A stretch of 64,000 bases of DNA from Corallium rubrum (taxonomy: Eukaryota; Cnidaria; Anthozoa; Scleralcyonacea; Coralliidae): positions 1,506,001-1,570,000 of the forward strand of contig CAXIUP010000120.1 in NCBI GenBank assembly GCA_964035015.1, written 5' to 3'. Positions 20,695-31,260 of this stretch are shown piece after piece. Each line of letters opens with the position of its first letter. The first letter of the stretch is position 1. The notes beneath the pieces are model-generated. The model did no database searches and was not told where the DNA came from. It saw nothing but the letters and a program-made list of their open reading frames with translations. The position numbers were made by a program, and so were the translations under genes.

Positions 20695-21038
20695 CTGTGT
20701 TAAAAAATGAAGAAAAACGTTGGTTATAAAAAGCGTGGGAATATTGTCACGAACGATTCCCAACGCAGCAAAATAGCCCAAGAGCATGTTCTCGACAAGG
20801 TTAGTGATTTGAATTGACTCGGATTTTTTTCTTATTTGAATCAGATCTTTTTTATTTTTTTTTAGATTTCAGTAAAACATTTAAAACATTTTGAATTTTT
20901 CACAATCGAATTAATATAATGTACAGTACTAATTTCGAAGTTTCAACGTAAAACAATTAAGGTTAAACATAGCGTGATACAGCCCCTTTAAAGCCTCAAT
21001 CAACTGGTCGAAAGCAATAAATAATAAACGAAGTGTTT
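20695..21038. other. Unassigned intron sequence
   Basis: AT-rich intron upstream of exon 11, with a T-run near 20850-20870. No features. Confidence 0.4.
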
Positions 21039-21155
21039 AACCCCTTGGCGCCTGAGAACTCTCCCCTTGACGAGTAAAATACTCTGGCGTTAGCCAGACT
21101 AAAATACTAAAGACTGTATGGTTCTAAAAGAAACGATACAGGCGCGAAAGGGTTA
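21039..21155. mobile_element. Short MITE, family M, copy without insertion
   Basis: It starts aaccccttggcgcctgagaa and ends gcgcgaaagggttaa. It is colinear with 22321-22588 except that it lacks the 157-bp inner MITE, which makes it a natural empty site. The outer ends are weakly inverted (AACCCTT-type). Confidence 0.75.
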
Positions 21156-21178
21156 ATGAGATAGAGTTTGAATTGTTA

Positions 21179-22171
21179 CTAGAAATACATGAACGCAACA
21201 ACCCCTCGCTCGCTTTATATGCATTTTTAACCACCCCCTCCCCTACTTTTTGTTTTTTGTTATATTAATGAACACAGATCAGAAAACATCAAGAAAATTA
21301 GTTAGCAAAGTTCATCTGTAGTCGTGTATTGACACACCGAAAGAACATGCAATGTTAATATTAAAAAAAACAAAACGAGATGAACTAAATGACAAATTTT
21401 CATTCAAAAATATATATAAACAGTGGCCAAGAAAATACGGAAATCACACAATGTCAGCGTCCTACCGTTGAAAGACAATTCTAGACAATGTATTATTTAT
21501 ATCAATTTTCAAGATTTTCTGTTTTAACGCAGCTAAACTGTTAAATACGAATCTCCTACCGTTAAACTTTCTTCTGATTTTGTGACCACAAACACTGCCA
21601 ATTCAGTCTAGTCTTTTCGGATTGTTTTTCTCGTTCGCGGTTTCTTACTTTTTTCGTTGTTGACACATAAATATGACAAGGCATCATTGAGTTCTCTTCA
21701 TGATCTAAAAAGCAGTTTGTTTCAAAATTTCTTCATCGTTCCCTCTCGAGTTATGTAGAATACACCAGAGCAAAATTCTTTACCGGCTTTGAACAGTTTC
21801 AGGACACATCCTTCTTAGCTTCAGTGACATTTCGGTCGGCATCGTTTTCGGTCTTTATCGTATTAATTTTTAGGCTTTTTCCAGTGGTTTTAAGTCGTAT
21901 TTATTGTTGTCTTTTTCTCGCTGCCACATCTCTTGTTAGCCTTCTTTCTTTGGTCTTTTTCCATAGTAATATTAATGTACATTTTCGCTGACACCATTTT
22001 TTCTGGCAAAGATTTCTTTCGTCATGATCGTTGAAAAACTATTTCGTAATCCAACCGAACTTATAAATTGTAATTTGCTGACGTAAATTTAAATAATTTG
22101 AATAATTTAACAGGTTAGTTACCAGTACCCTGCTATTCGAACTGCGCAAGTTGCGGATTTGATAACATATA

Positions 22172-22203
<32 letters not shown>

Positions 22204-22320
22204 AACATCTCTCAGAATTTCTTTCCCACTTGCGTGTAATTTCGCGTGTACTCCACGCATGTTGAGATTAGCACCCTCACCCGGGCTCCGGGCCTTCGGC
22301 CCTACGCCCGGGCTCGGAGA
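21179..22320 (-). mobile_element. Helitron-like non-autonomous element, copy A4
   Basis: On the minus strand it runs from TCTCCGAGCCCGGG (preceded by A) to CTAG (followed by T), 1,142 bp. It shares the ggctccgggccttcggccct hairpin and the ctctcgagttatgtagaatac segment with copy A5. An (AT)n tract of about 38 bp is inside (22165-22202). It lies directly between two family-M MITE copies. Confidence 0.78.
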
Positions 22321-22588
22321 TTAACCCCTTGGTGCCCGATAACTCTCCCCTTGACGAGCAAAATCGCCTGGCGTTAGCCAGAATAAAATACTAAAGCCGG
22401 TTTTCCACTAGGCGACTTTTTTCGCGCAAAGCGACTTTTTCTTTTGTCTCATGAGCTCTGAGCTGGAACTAATCAGAAATCTATTGAATCCGAACAAAAG
22501 AAAGTCGCTTCGCGCGAAAAAAATCGCCTAGTGGAAAACCGGCTTAAAGGCTACATCGTTCAAAAAAAAATACAGGTGCGAAAGGGTT
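22321..22588. mobile_element. MITE family M, copy split by a nested MITE
   Basis: It starts ttaaccccttggtgcccgat and ends aggtgcgaaagggtta. Comparison with 21039-21155 shows that an extra 157 bp was gained in the middle. Confidence 0.78.
22393..22549. mobile_element. Nested 157-bp MITE with TAA target duplication
   Basis: Ends AGCCGGTTTTCCACTAGGCG and its exact complement are near-perfect 35-bp inverted repeats (..GACTTTTTTCGCGC). TAA flanks both sides and occurs once in the empty sister copy. A 3-bp TWA duplication is typical of PIF/Harbinger. Confidence 0.85.
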
Positions 22589-22627
22589 AGATTCACGATT
22601 TTTTCGTCTTAGTGACACTTTAGTATT

Positions 22628-23302
22628 CATACGAGTAAACTATAATTTCCAAATGAGGAATACAGGCGTTTTCAGTTTTTCAAAATATTGTCTCGTTCTC
22701 GAGATATTTAAGTTTCTGAAACATGTAAATTAGGTGCCTCGTCATTTTCTCACACAGGCAAAATAAGATTTACAAAATGACTAATATCTCAGAAACTAAG
22801 AGGTAAAAATTATCCAAACTTTGCGCAAGAATAGTTATCATAAAAGTACACTCCACTGTGCGCATCATGTTGTTGCTACGGAAACCGTTTAGAACCAACG
22901 GACATTTTTACTAAAAAATTAAAGTATTAATTTTATGTGTCTTTTCAAAAGAATGTGATGATTGAAACATTCAAAATACAATATCTGTGTGTTTACAAAT
23001 ATCCATGTCAATGTATGCAGTAAAAGTTGTTTTATGGAGAAAAAAGAAACATTTTTGTTTTACAAATGGAAGGCGCCTGTTTGCAAACGGTATCATGGAA
23101 ACAACATAATGTGAACGTTGGAGTGTATTTTCCCCATAACTATTCTTGTGCAAAGTTTGAATTATTTTTACCTCTTAGTTTCAGAGATATTAGTCATTTT
23201 GTAAATCTTATTTTTACCTGTATGAGAAAATATTTTCAATATTTTGTGAAACTGAAACGCCGGTATTTCTCATTTGGAAATTATAGTTTACTCGTATCAA
23301 TA
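22628..23302. mobile_element. Foldback element flanked by a 21-bp direct repeat
   Basis: Arms of about 240-290 bp: cgagtaaactataatttcca and aaaatgactaatatctcaga are both repeated in inverted form on the other side. The string attcacgattttttcgtctta occurs at both borders (about 22591 and 23306) in direct orientation. That is long for a target duplication. Confidence 0.8.
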
Positions 23303-23379
23303 CACGATTCACGATTTTTTCGTCTTACTGCATGACACTAAACGTCTCTAGAAGACCTTAGCAATGTGCTTGGTTTTAC

Positions 23380-23527
23380 CTGCAAATGGTGAAACGAAAC
23401 CATCATCCGGTGGTTCGCTGTCTTGATACAGCAGTTTTTGTAACTGCTCTTGGTGAAGCATCAGTTCTTGGTCAAGCTCCAGTTGTTTATTTAGCTCGCT
23501 GGTACTGTCTGTCGAACGATGGCTCTC
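23380..23527 (-). CDS. MED12: MED12 exon 10 of window (linker)
   Basis: This exon is 148 nt (49 codons plus G). It encodes a glutamine/leucine-rich, probably helical stretch QLELDQELMLHQEQLQKLLY, then DSEPPDDGFVSPFA. Sequence identity to vertebrates is weak in this linker. The call rests on clean splice sites (tttag before GAGAGC, CAG before gtaaaacc), a phase that fits both neighbours, and the acidic character of the corresponding vertebrate segment. Confidence 0.8.
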
Positions 23528-24819
23528 CTAAATAAAACAAATATTTAACAGTTATACTATGAGTTCGATATACTATGAGCTCGTATGAGCTATATTATGA
23601 GCTCGTATACAAGAACTGTAGAAGAGACAAAATTACAGCGAAATGTTTGAAACAACAAACTTCCGGCATAGGCAACTAATGCAGAAATTGACAATATTTG
23701 CATGTCGTCGCCGCAATGAAATTAGTAGCGTAGACATGTCAAACTTTATTGTAAGATCTGAGTGAGACAAAAAAACTGATTATATATTTCTATGTACGAA
23801 CGGAATTATTCAAAAATTTAGTACAACATTGTGGCAGTTGCTCGACATAAGACAGAATCTGCGTAGTTTTTAAAGACAGCACCAACTAGTAAACAAGTCG
23901 TCGGATGAAAGGAATAAATACATAATTTACCCACTTTCTACAATTTTCCCATTACAAAATACCTCTCAGATATCAAAAGCAGTAACGGAATAAAAGGGAA
24001 CCAACATTTAAATTTGGGGAAGAAGGCAAATTTTGACTTTATAGTAGATCAAACATTCGCTGTCAATGTGACTCCAATGCGGCTTCTTCGTGCCATCACT
24101 TCGTCTTCGATATTTATACACCTTCCTGGCTAAAATGTCTTCTTTCACCTATCATATTTGTCGTATATGAAAGACTGATACTGGTGTTTCACATTTTCAC
24201 TGGTTTTAGCCTTTCAACTACGACAAGTATGTATGTCGTTAAACCGGGTAACTTTACCCCACCCACCCCCGGAAAGTTTACACTATTCATCTATCGTGTG
24301 AATTTTCGCCACTCATCACAATACTGCAAAGTTTCTGTGAAACGAAACTTTGCAATAATAAACGGTTATACAGTAAAGTTCATTGAAGACACATGCAAAC
24401 CGAGAGATAAAGTTCCAACGAAATAGAATCCAAAAGGTTTCGCATGCATCCTGTACATCACGGGAGTCTGAACAACTAAAAACGAACTTTAAATCACGTT
24501 GGAATTAGAACAGCATATAGACGCATGTCAACCTTGGCCGATGTTTTCTGTAAGCCAAAATACAGGCCAACGGACTCTCAAGTCAAAGGCATTATTAACA
24601 AATTTAAATGCCGATCCTGTTCGTTAACCAACGTCGGAGAGAGCAAGAGAGCAAGAGATCCGGGAACTCGCGTTGGGCCGAACATAAACCAGGAGTAAGT
24701 CAGCAATTTAAGAACACGCAGAAAGGACAGGCCACGAAGTTTTTCCTGACGACGCCAACATCGTAGAGAAGAGGGTACCAGATTACCATAAAAGAGTTTT
24801 CCTTGAGTCAGTATATTTA
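23528..24819. other. Unassigned intron sequence
   Basis: I see no repeat structure or exon. Short motifs such as tactatgagctcgtatgagct (23560-23600) are locally repeated. The ORFs are short and match nothing. Confidence 0.4.
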
Positions 24820-25195
24820 ACAAATAAAACATGAAGCTCCGTGCGTATGTACTCTTATAAAGGCACGTTTGACGTCATTTGAACACGAAAGAAGTTGAGT
24901 AGAGGCACGAGGCGATAGCCGAGTGCCTTTACACTTCTTTCGTGTTCAAATGACGTAAAACGTACCTTTATAAGTGTACAGGAGCGGTATGTTTTATTTG
25001 TTTTATAAAATAAGAAGAAGAAAAATCAAATTAAAAGTGAGGTAGTTTCAGAATTTGGCGGGCTTTCCGGCCAGCTGACGCCATTCTACGCCATTTTACG
25101 TCATTCATGATCTATCTTCTCTTATAAATGCACGGAGCCCAACCAATCAGAGCGTGCGTAGAGGGCACCTTATTTTATAATCTATTTTAGACAAA
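24820..25195. mobile_element. Hairpin-ended element, family F4
   Basis: The hairpin 24821-25000 has aggcacgtttgacgtcattt and gaacacgaaagaagt on one arm, complemented by acttctttcgtgttc, aaatgacgtaaaacgt and acctttataagt on the other. About 195 bp of body then ends with ccaaccaatcagagcgtgcg and ttattttataatc. It has the same layout as F1 with different sequence. Confidence 0.65.
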
Positions 25196-25417
25196 GAGGC
25201 TATGAATGAACACAAACAACCGCAGGCATATAATTTCCCTGTTAAAGTCTCTTGAGACTAAAAACAAGTATTTAAGAAATCCTTCCGCATCGCTGAAAGA
25301 TTACTCGGATGAATATCGCAGTCATCGATCGATTTAAAAATAAATTTAGTTGCTTTTTAATGTTTTATAACGTTTTTAATAAAAATATTTTAAATACCAG
25401 ATCAGGTTCAACTCATT

Positions 25418-25424
<7 letters not shown>
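25196..25424. other. Unassigned intron sequence
   Basis: Short anonymous AT-rich stretch before an (AT)n run. Nothing coding. Confidence 0.4.

Positions 25425-25489
<65 letters not shown>
25425..25489. repeat. (AT)n microsatellite
   Basis: About 33 perfect AT copies. Confidence 0.97.
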
Positions 25490-25492
<3 letters not shown>

Positions 25493-25564
25493 CATGATAA
25501 GGACTGTCGTTGGAATGTCGTTGATATATTAGATACAGTGCCCAATACCTATATAGGTAGAGCG

Positions 25565-26150
25565 AGTTATACTTATAGTAATACAGTCCTGAAATGAAAT
25601 AATGTTGCTACTCCGAGTTTCATGCATTGGAGTGATCTTCAGGCAATTAAAGTGTTCCGTTTCAACTATTCCTTTCATAGTGTCAATTCGACCTGTTTAA
25701 AAATAACGGTCAAATTTAAAAATTTAAAAAATAACAGGCAATTGATGGCGGCATTTTGAAATAAGTTCGGTTCATTTGTTTAGGAGGGATTCTTTGTTCG
25801 CTTTCAGAATGTGTAGCTTCTCATCTAAGCAAATAAGTAGTACTTTGCTTAGATGAGAAGCTACACATTCTGAAAGCAAACAAAGAATCCCTCCTAAACA
25901 AAAGAACTGAACTTATTTCAAAATGCCGCCATCAAAATAAATTTGACTTAAAGAACATTTGCCGCGCAGGATCACTTGACATGAACGTTATTTTTAAACG
26001 CTAATCTTAAACGTTAATTTTTTTTAAACATATCAGATTGACACTATAAAAGGCATAGTTGAAACGGAGCACTTTAAGTGCCTGAAGATTGCTCCAATGC
26101 GTGAAACTCGGAGTAGCAACATTATTTCATTTTAGGCCTCGTATTACTAT
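25565..26150. mobile_element. Inverted pair of Penelope-like terminal repeats
   Basis: Arms of about 270-290 bp: aataatgttgctactccgag, ctgaagattgctccaatgc and gtgtagcttctcatctaagc occur in opposite orientation on each side of a centre near 25840. The inner 40 bp are perfect. The CTGAAGAT..TGAAAC string resembles a decayed hammerhead core, and Penelope-like elements often end in inverted terminal repeats bearing such motifs. Confidence 0.6.
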
Positions 26151-26289
26151 AAGTATATAATAATAAGTTTAATCTAAGGGTGAATGTGGTGCATACTTCA
26201 CACGGGTGAACATATTTACGACAAAGAGAGTTGTCAGCTGTTAATTAAACTACAAAGTCAGTCAGTCACTTTCGAAATCTACCAACAAC

Positions 26290-26640
26290 GTGCAAGAATA
26301 CCTTGATCAAAAGGCAAAGCTGTTCAACTTTTTGTCCAAATCCAAAAGCGAAAAGACCAAAGAACTTACAACATGCCTCACGGCCTCACTCAGTCACAGC
26401 GGAAGTAAAAAGTGGAAAATGCAAGATCGTGATACCAAAAAAGAAAAGAAAAAAAACAGAGCCGAAACCTCGACTACCACAGGTAGCCAAGTAATTAGCG
26501 ATGGGGTTGTTGACATAAACCACTCATATTACTTAGTTAGAATAAAACATATTCCAAAGAATAACGCCATCCTGTAAACTCAAGATATGAGTCAAACAAG
26601 TAAGAAAACCTAACATTGCAAATTAAGTTTAATAAACCCG
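26290..26640 (+). other. Possible retroelement 3' end with a basic-tail ORF
   Basis: Two overlapping ORFs lie here; one ends in a lysine-rich IPKKKRKKTEPKP stretch resembling a nuclear localisation signal. The string acagagccgaaacct recurs at the very end of the window (about 63984-64000). The segment 26535-26605 (aataaaacatattcc, gccatcctgtaaactcaaga) returns in inverted form at 30765-30825. I cannot assign a protein family. Confidence 0.4.
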
Positions 26641-26867
26641 AGCTAAACTCGGGCCTGAAGGCTAGCAAAGAACTGTCACTTTTTGCCTAACCTGATAAGC
26701 AATTAGAGTTTCAGTTCTGTAAATAGTAATATATCCTCACTGAATACCAATTATCACACCGCGGTAATTAAGTTATGGGCGAGATCCGTTCCTGTCCCTC
26801 CCCAACGGCACAAGACAGCAGACTCATGATCCCCTAAACCTGGGGCTCCCCAAACCTGTCTATCACT

Positions 26868-26947
26868 CAAATACCATCACTCAAACGCCATCATCCAAAC
26901 TCCATCACTCAAGTCCCACCACTCAAATTCTGCCACTCAAGCTACGC
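26868..26947. repeat. Short minisatellite, ~17-bp unit
   Basis: About five imperfect copies of a unit like ccatcactcaaa(n)5, lying next to the 3' end of the DIRS-like fragment. Confidence 0.7.
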
Positions 26948-27170
26948 TTCACCTCGAGGGCGCATTACTGTAAGACTCGTGTAAGATGTGATTATAGCAT
27001 ATGCGCATCAAAACCACTACTCAATAAGGCGAGCCAACCCAAATAATACATATCATGGGTCGTACTGTAAAGACAAAGAAGTAATGTGACATTCGGGTAC
27101 AAGCAAGCCTCACATCGGCGAGCGGCTTTCCAAGGACGTAAAATCTGAAAGCGATACAACGAAGTAAGGC

Positions 27171-28440
27171 CTAGCAATCAATCGCAAATGCAGCGAAACG
27201 CCCACAAATCCCATTAAAGAGGCTTGGGGTAAAACCCAGGAGAGTGACGTAACGGGAAAAGCAATGTCGTTGTAGACCCTCGAAGGCCAATGCAATATCG
27301 GTCGACTGAAACACACTGGAGCAACGCCCACCATTAATGTCGGGGCGAAGATCGGGAACGATCATCGTAAAGCGGACATGCCTTTGCTGATCCATGAAGA
27401 AGCGCAACAAGGGGCCGACCAATACAAAAGGCGGGAAAACGTAGATATTTTCCGCAGCGGGTACAGGCTGGGGAAACACATTCACACCCGAGGTACGAGG
27501 GGACGGCCACGGAGAGAAATGAGGCAGAGGAATTCCCTTATGGTCTCTACGGCAATTGCTGTCCAAGGCCATAAGGGCAAAGGTGTGTGGACCGAACAAT
27601 CGCTCGACTAGCACCCAGGCGGACGCGGACAAAGTGCAATCTAAGTCGGAACACTCACGCGAAGGGTAGTCAGCGGGGTTGCCCCGAGAAGGAACGTAAG
27701 CCATCCGAATTGAAAAGTTAAAGGCTCTCGAGCAACGAAGAACATCTTTAAAAATGCTGTTGATTTGGGAATTCTTACACCCTTCATTCGCCCATGAAGC
27801 TAGGAGGACTTTGCTGTCCGTGAAAACGTCGACTCGCGAATTTTTGATACTCTCTTTGAAGGAATCTAAGACCCGCCACAGCGCTTGAGCCTCAAGAACG
27901 TTGACGTGAGCAGACGAGGGGACGAAAAATAGTGGTAGAAACGAATTGGTGAAATTCAACGCACGATGGAGAGTTTTCGAGACACAGCGGAGGTGGAAGC
28001 GCAGAATCGTATTCCGTTCCCTTGAAACCTCCTTTGAATGGCCTGAAGAAATGCTCAACTCTGACACCCTCGCGTATTATCTGATGGAAATCCACTAGGC
28101 CGTGGGTATTACCACAAGCATCGATCATACGATCCCAAACGTCGGCGTGGGCATGTAAGCTGCCAGCGGTAAAATAATTGGGGTCTCGAAAGCGGAGCGT
28201 TTTAAAATCAGCCAATGAAGGGTTTTGCGCGACCATCTCCGGTGGGACTAAGGGGCCAACGAAAGGCTGGGGCCCCCCAAAGATATTGCACCACTTAGTT
28301 CCAGGGTCTCTCTTGGTGTGCGCAAGGTAGGAGAAGAAATCCCGAGATGCACCCTGGTGAAAAGAAAAAACAAAACGCATTAAAGAAAGCGCATGGGTAT
28401 GAGGGCCCCCAGCCTCCCGTTGACCCCAGGCTCCAATCAT
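27171..28440 (-). pseudogene. DIRS-like retroelement fragment, RT core deleted
   Basis: The upstream frame (28440-27892) carries IIREGVRVEHFFRPFKG and YDSALPPPLCLENSPSCVEF, the region preceding the RT core in cnidarian DIRS/Ngaro-type polyproteins. The second frame (to 27171) carries an RNase H-like block: HVNVLEAQALWRVL, RVDVFTDSKVLLASW, YVPSRGNPADYPSR, then FALMALDSN and YVFPPFVLVGPLLRF. The RT palm motifs expected between are missing, and the frame changes near 27925, so an internal deletion removed them. A second frame change near 27334 precedes WALLQ and the LLFP..GFYPKPL end. No tyrosine recombinase ORF follows. Confidence 0.78.
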
Positions 28441-28578
28441 TAGACCAGAATTGAGGCACTGAGAAGGCCCCCTGGAGTCAACAAGGAGCGCGCGTAAGAC
28501 AGGAAACGTTCACTCATAAACAAGAGACAAGGTGAAACAGTGCACACAACTTTATTACGGCACTCGGGTGCTCACAAA

Positions 28579-29106
28579 TTAGTACTCAAAAATCGGAGTT
28601 AGGGCCGCGAAGAGGCCCGCCACGTCCACGGCGCCAATTTCGTGCATAGTGGCCAATTTGATAGCCCGACAACATCGAGCAGACGCTTCGCCAAACGGGC
28701 CATTTCGAGGAGGATGAGGACGTGAGCGGCCCGCGTTTGCTGATGGAACCGGCGCCTTGCTGAGATTCTTAAGAATTGTGGCCTTGTCTCGTGTAACCTT
28801 AGCGCTGACTGGGTCGCCCAATAAGCCTAATAATAGACGATGGAGAGAAGCAGGAGGGAGAGAAGAACTACGAGGTTTAACTTCATCCAACACGGCAGCA
28901 AACTCGTTCGCTTTCTCGTTGGCCAATTGTCGAGCGATTCTCACTAAGGCTTCCAGGAGTTCGATGGCTTCGAAGGGATCGAAGAGTGAGCTTGGCCTGT
29001 TAATGTAGCGGCGTGCGGATGCTAGGACAGAAGCGACGGTCTCGTCTATCTGACGGGCTTCAAGTACTCTCATCTTGCCCTCCAATTGTGCAATCCTATC
29101 TTGCGG
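28579..29106 (-). CDS. Possible Gag-like ORF of the DIRS-like element, main exon
   Basis: A 175-codon frame, from acceptor ttcag before CCGCAAGAT to a stop at 28579, encodes PQDRIAQLEGKMRVLEARQI, a probable coiled coil, then a helical region and an NAGRSRPHPPRNGPFGEA stretch. It has no zinc knuckle. It lies just upstream of the RT/RNase H fragment on the same strand, the usual gag position. An AATAAA (minus strand) follows near 28553. I do not recognise the protein; the Gag call is from position only. Confidence 0.45.
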   Translation of the reverse strand, partial: PQDRIAQLEGKMRVLEARQIDETVASVLASARRYINRPSSLFDPFEAIELLEALVRIARQLANEKANEFAAVLDEVKPRSSSLPPASLHRLLLGLLGDPVSAKVTRDKATILKNLSKAPVPSANAGRSRPHPPRNGPFGEASARCCRAIKLATMHEIGAVDVAGLFAALTPIFEY

Positions 29107-29439
29107 CTGAATAAAGCCGAAGGAAAACGAATTAATTAGGCCGACTTAAACAACGCGTGAATTAGGGTGTGGTAGTAGAAACAAAGGGCTTTATAATTAC
29201 CCTTTAAACAACAAAATCCCCAAAGCTAACCCACTTGGGAAATGTACTGTTAGCAAACACCCATAGGAAACGAAGAAACAAGGTTCAGACGATAGGTGAA
29301 TACACCCGGACCATGCAGTGTGACTGTCAATTATGCAAACCGATTCGGTATTAGTTAAATCGGTAGTACAATCAGAAAACGACGATAAACTGTCTGTTTT
29401 AAAACGACTGGCAGAAAGCCTAGCCGAAACCACGAGAAA

Positions 29440-29879
29440 CGGTCATAACTGTGGCTCCCAGAGCCAGCGCTATGTCGTCATAGCCATAGAACACCGCTCC
29501 CGAGCTCCCGGAGCTCTCATCGTGGGTCGAACCAAATAGCGGAGCTCCCAGAGCTCGAGAAAAGAAGTATACACAACGAGCTGTCGTCAAGATAATACCG
29601 CTCATTACGCCTCGCAAGGCTATAATTGAAGCTCCCGGAGTCATACTGTACTCGTACCCACACTCTGTGGTACACTCTATATAAATAACGCCTCTCGAGC
29701 GCCCGGCGCTCCCGACGAGAGAACTTCACGTACTTGCTTTGGCGTATGCCCGAGGCGAACAACCGAAATCGACAAGCTCGACAACGAGTGTACATTACAC
29801 TAGCCGTATCGTATCACCACTCCCCGAGTGTTAGGACACATACATCGCTCATGCACCGCGTAGCGACAGGCCACAACGA

Positions 29880-29912
<33 letters not shown>

Positions 29913-30160
29913 CGAGGCTCGGAGCTCTAGGAAACAACAACTGTACGACACGAGCGTTCGAAATAATTATACCGGTCACAAAGGGCCTTTAAAAGCGATA
30001 GTCAGCTCCCAGAGCCATAACGAGACTATGTGTTATGCCGTAAAACGATTCCCAAGCATCGTGTCCACCGAAATTCAAAAAGCCCTAAATAACTGACCTA
30101 CGCTCGAGCGAAACGGCCGAGCTCTCGAAGCGCCATAATCAATGGCAAATCGGCACTCCC
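29440..30160. repeat. Region of scattered CTCCCRGAG palindromes
   Basis: At least ten copies of gctcccagagc, gctcccggagc, ctccccgagtg and close variants lie at irregular spacing, with many CpGs, and one (AT)n tract at 29880-29910. Base composition differs sharply from neighbouring intron. It sits in the putative intron or leader of the DIRS-like element. Confidence 0.7.
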
Positions 30161-30316
30161 CGAGTGTCAATAGATATCGCTCACATCATGGCCAAAGTTA
30201 TTACTCGTTGCTCCCGAAACTGTACGAACCGTACAAATGTAAAATGACGAAGAACAACAATCGGTAGGACGTACCGAGAAAGACATAAAGCAAATCTCAA
30301 CAAGTCGAAACGTTAC

Positions 30317-30463
30317 CTCTATCGCAGGGTTCTGAACTATTGCTTCTGCCGGAGGCGCTTCTGCCTGGCGCTGGTGCGCTGGAATGGCTTGTATGGCTGG
30401 CTCCGCCGGTGGTGCCGGTTCCTCAGGAACTGGCGCTGGTGGTAACTGTAAAGGAGCGGCCAT
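30317..30463 (-). CDS. Possible 5' coding exon of the Gag-like ORF
   Basis: From ATG at 30463, 49 codons rich in Pro and Ala (MAAPLQLPPAPVPEEPAPPA onward) end at GAG followed by gtaacg. Splicing to 29106 would join in frame and give a 224-residue protein. Introns inside retroelement ORFs are uncommon, so this is tentative. Confidence 0.3.
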
Positions 30464-30689
30464 GAGTCTATCCAAGAAGAAAGTCGAAGCTGGTGGCGGT
30501 GGCGAACGGACGAAAAACGTAACCCTCCAACGTCGTGCGAGGTAATGTGACAAAGAAGGCGTGACGAGTTAATTTATACCGCTCTGAGCTAATTAATTAT
30601 TCAGTGAGAATACTGTTAGGTTTTCTTCCCCTTTGTTGCCGATGATGTCATCGATCTTTTGACTTGTATATAAGACCTGGCATGTTTTT

Positions 30690-30860
30690 GTATTTTCACT
30701 TGTCTGATGATGACTTTGAAATAGTCGAAATATTACAATTTTCAACATAGTTCCACTTCTTTGACTCATATCTTGAGTTTACAGGATGGCATTATACTTC
30801 GGAATATGTTTTATTCTGTACTTTTTCAAGTTGTCGGCTGGTCTTGGTTTTTACTTAGTT
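30690..30860 (-). repeat. Penelope-like terminal repeat remnant with hammerhead-like core
   Basis: Positions 30702-30735 read tctgatgatgacttt..aatagtcgaaat: CTGATGA, a GACT/AGTC stem and GAAA. A 60-bp segment following it is the inverse of 26540-26605, so the DIRS-like block lies between inverted ends of another element. Confidence 0.55.
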
Positions 30861-30967
30861 AGCTTGGTAGTTTATTAATCCGAACGTCAAAAATTGAAAG
30901 ATTCGATTTTTTTTTGTCATTGCCTTACGATATAGGACTGGTATAGTTGAAAGACATGTTAATATAC

Positions 30968-31200
30968 CTCTGTACTTGAGTCGTGCAACATTTCCTGATG
31001 CACCTTGCCTGTTCCTTCGTGAGATGACAAGACACTTTCGGAAACGCCTGACGCTGAACGGCCAACTGGCGTTGTATTGAGATCACCACGCGATATCAGT
31101 GTACAAAGATAAGCATTGTGGGAAAAGACGTCCAGGCGAATAAGTTCTCCATATAACATAACCAACTGACAGAAACGACTGTCGCTTCTTTCGTCATCCT
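30968..31200 (-). CDS. MED12: MED12 exon 9 of window
   Basis: This exon is 233 nt (two bases plus 77 codons), ending SSTE in phase 0. It carries [20 protein letters not shown] followed by GDL, almost the same as vertebrate [20 protein letters not shown] followed by GDL. After this block comes a polar, poorly conserved linker. The acceptor is ttaacag before AGGATG and the donor is GAG followed by gtatatt. Confidence 0.96.
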
Positions 31201-31260
31201 CTGTTAAGAAAAAAAACAACAAACTAAACGTGGTACATCGAATTGCCCATAAGTATAACC

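Noticed and set aside
20539-20787. 82-codon minus-strand frame
   Set aside because: Wrong frame over exon 11; the coding frame is set by HFPIPKEEN and the junction phase.
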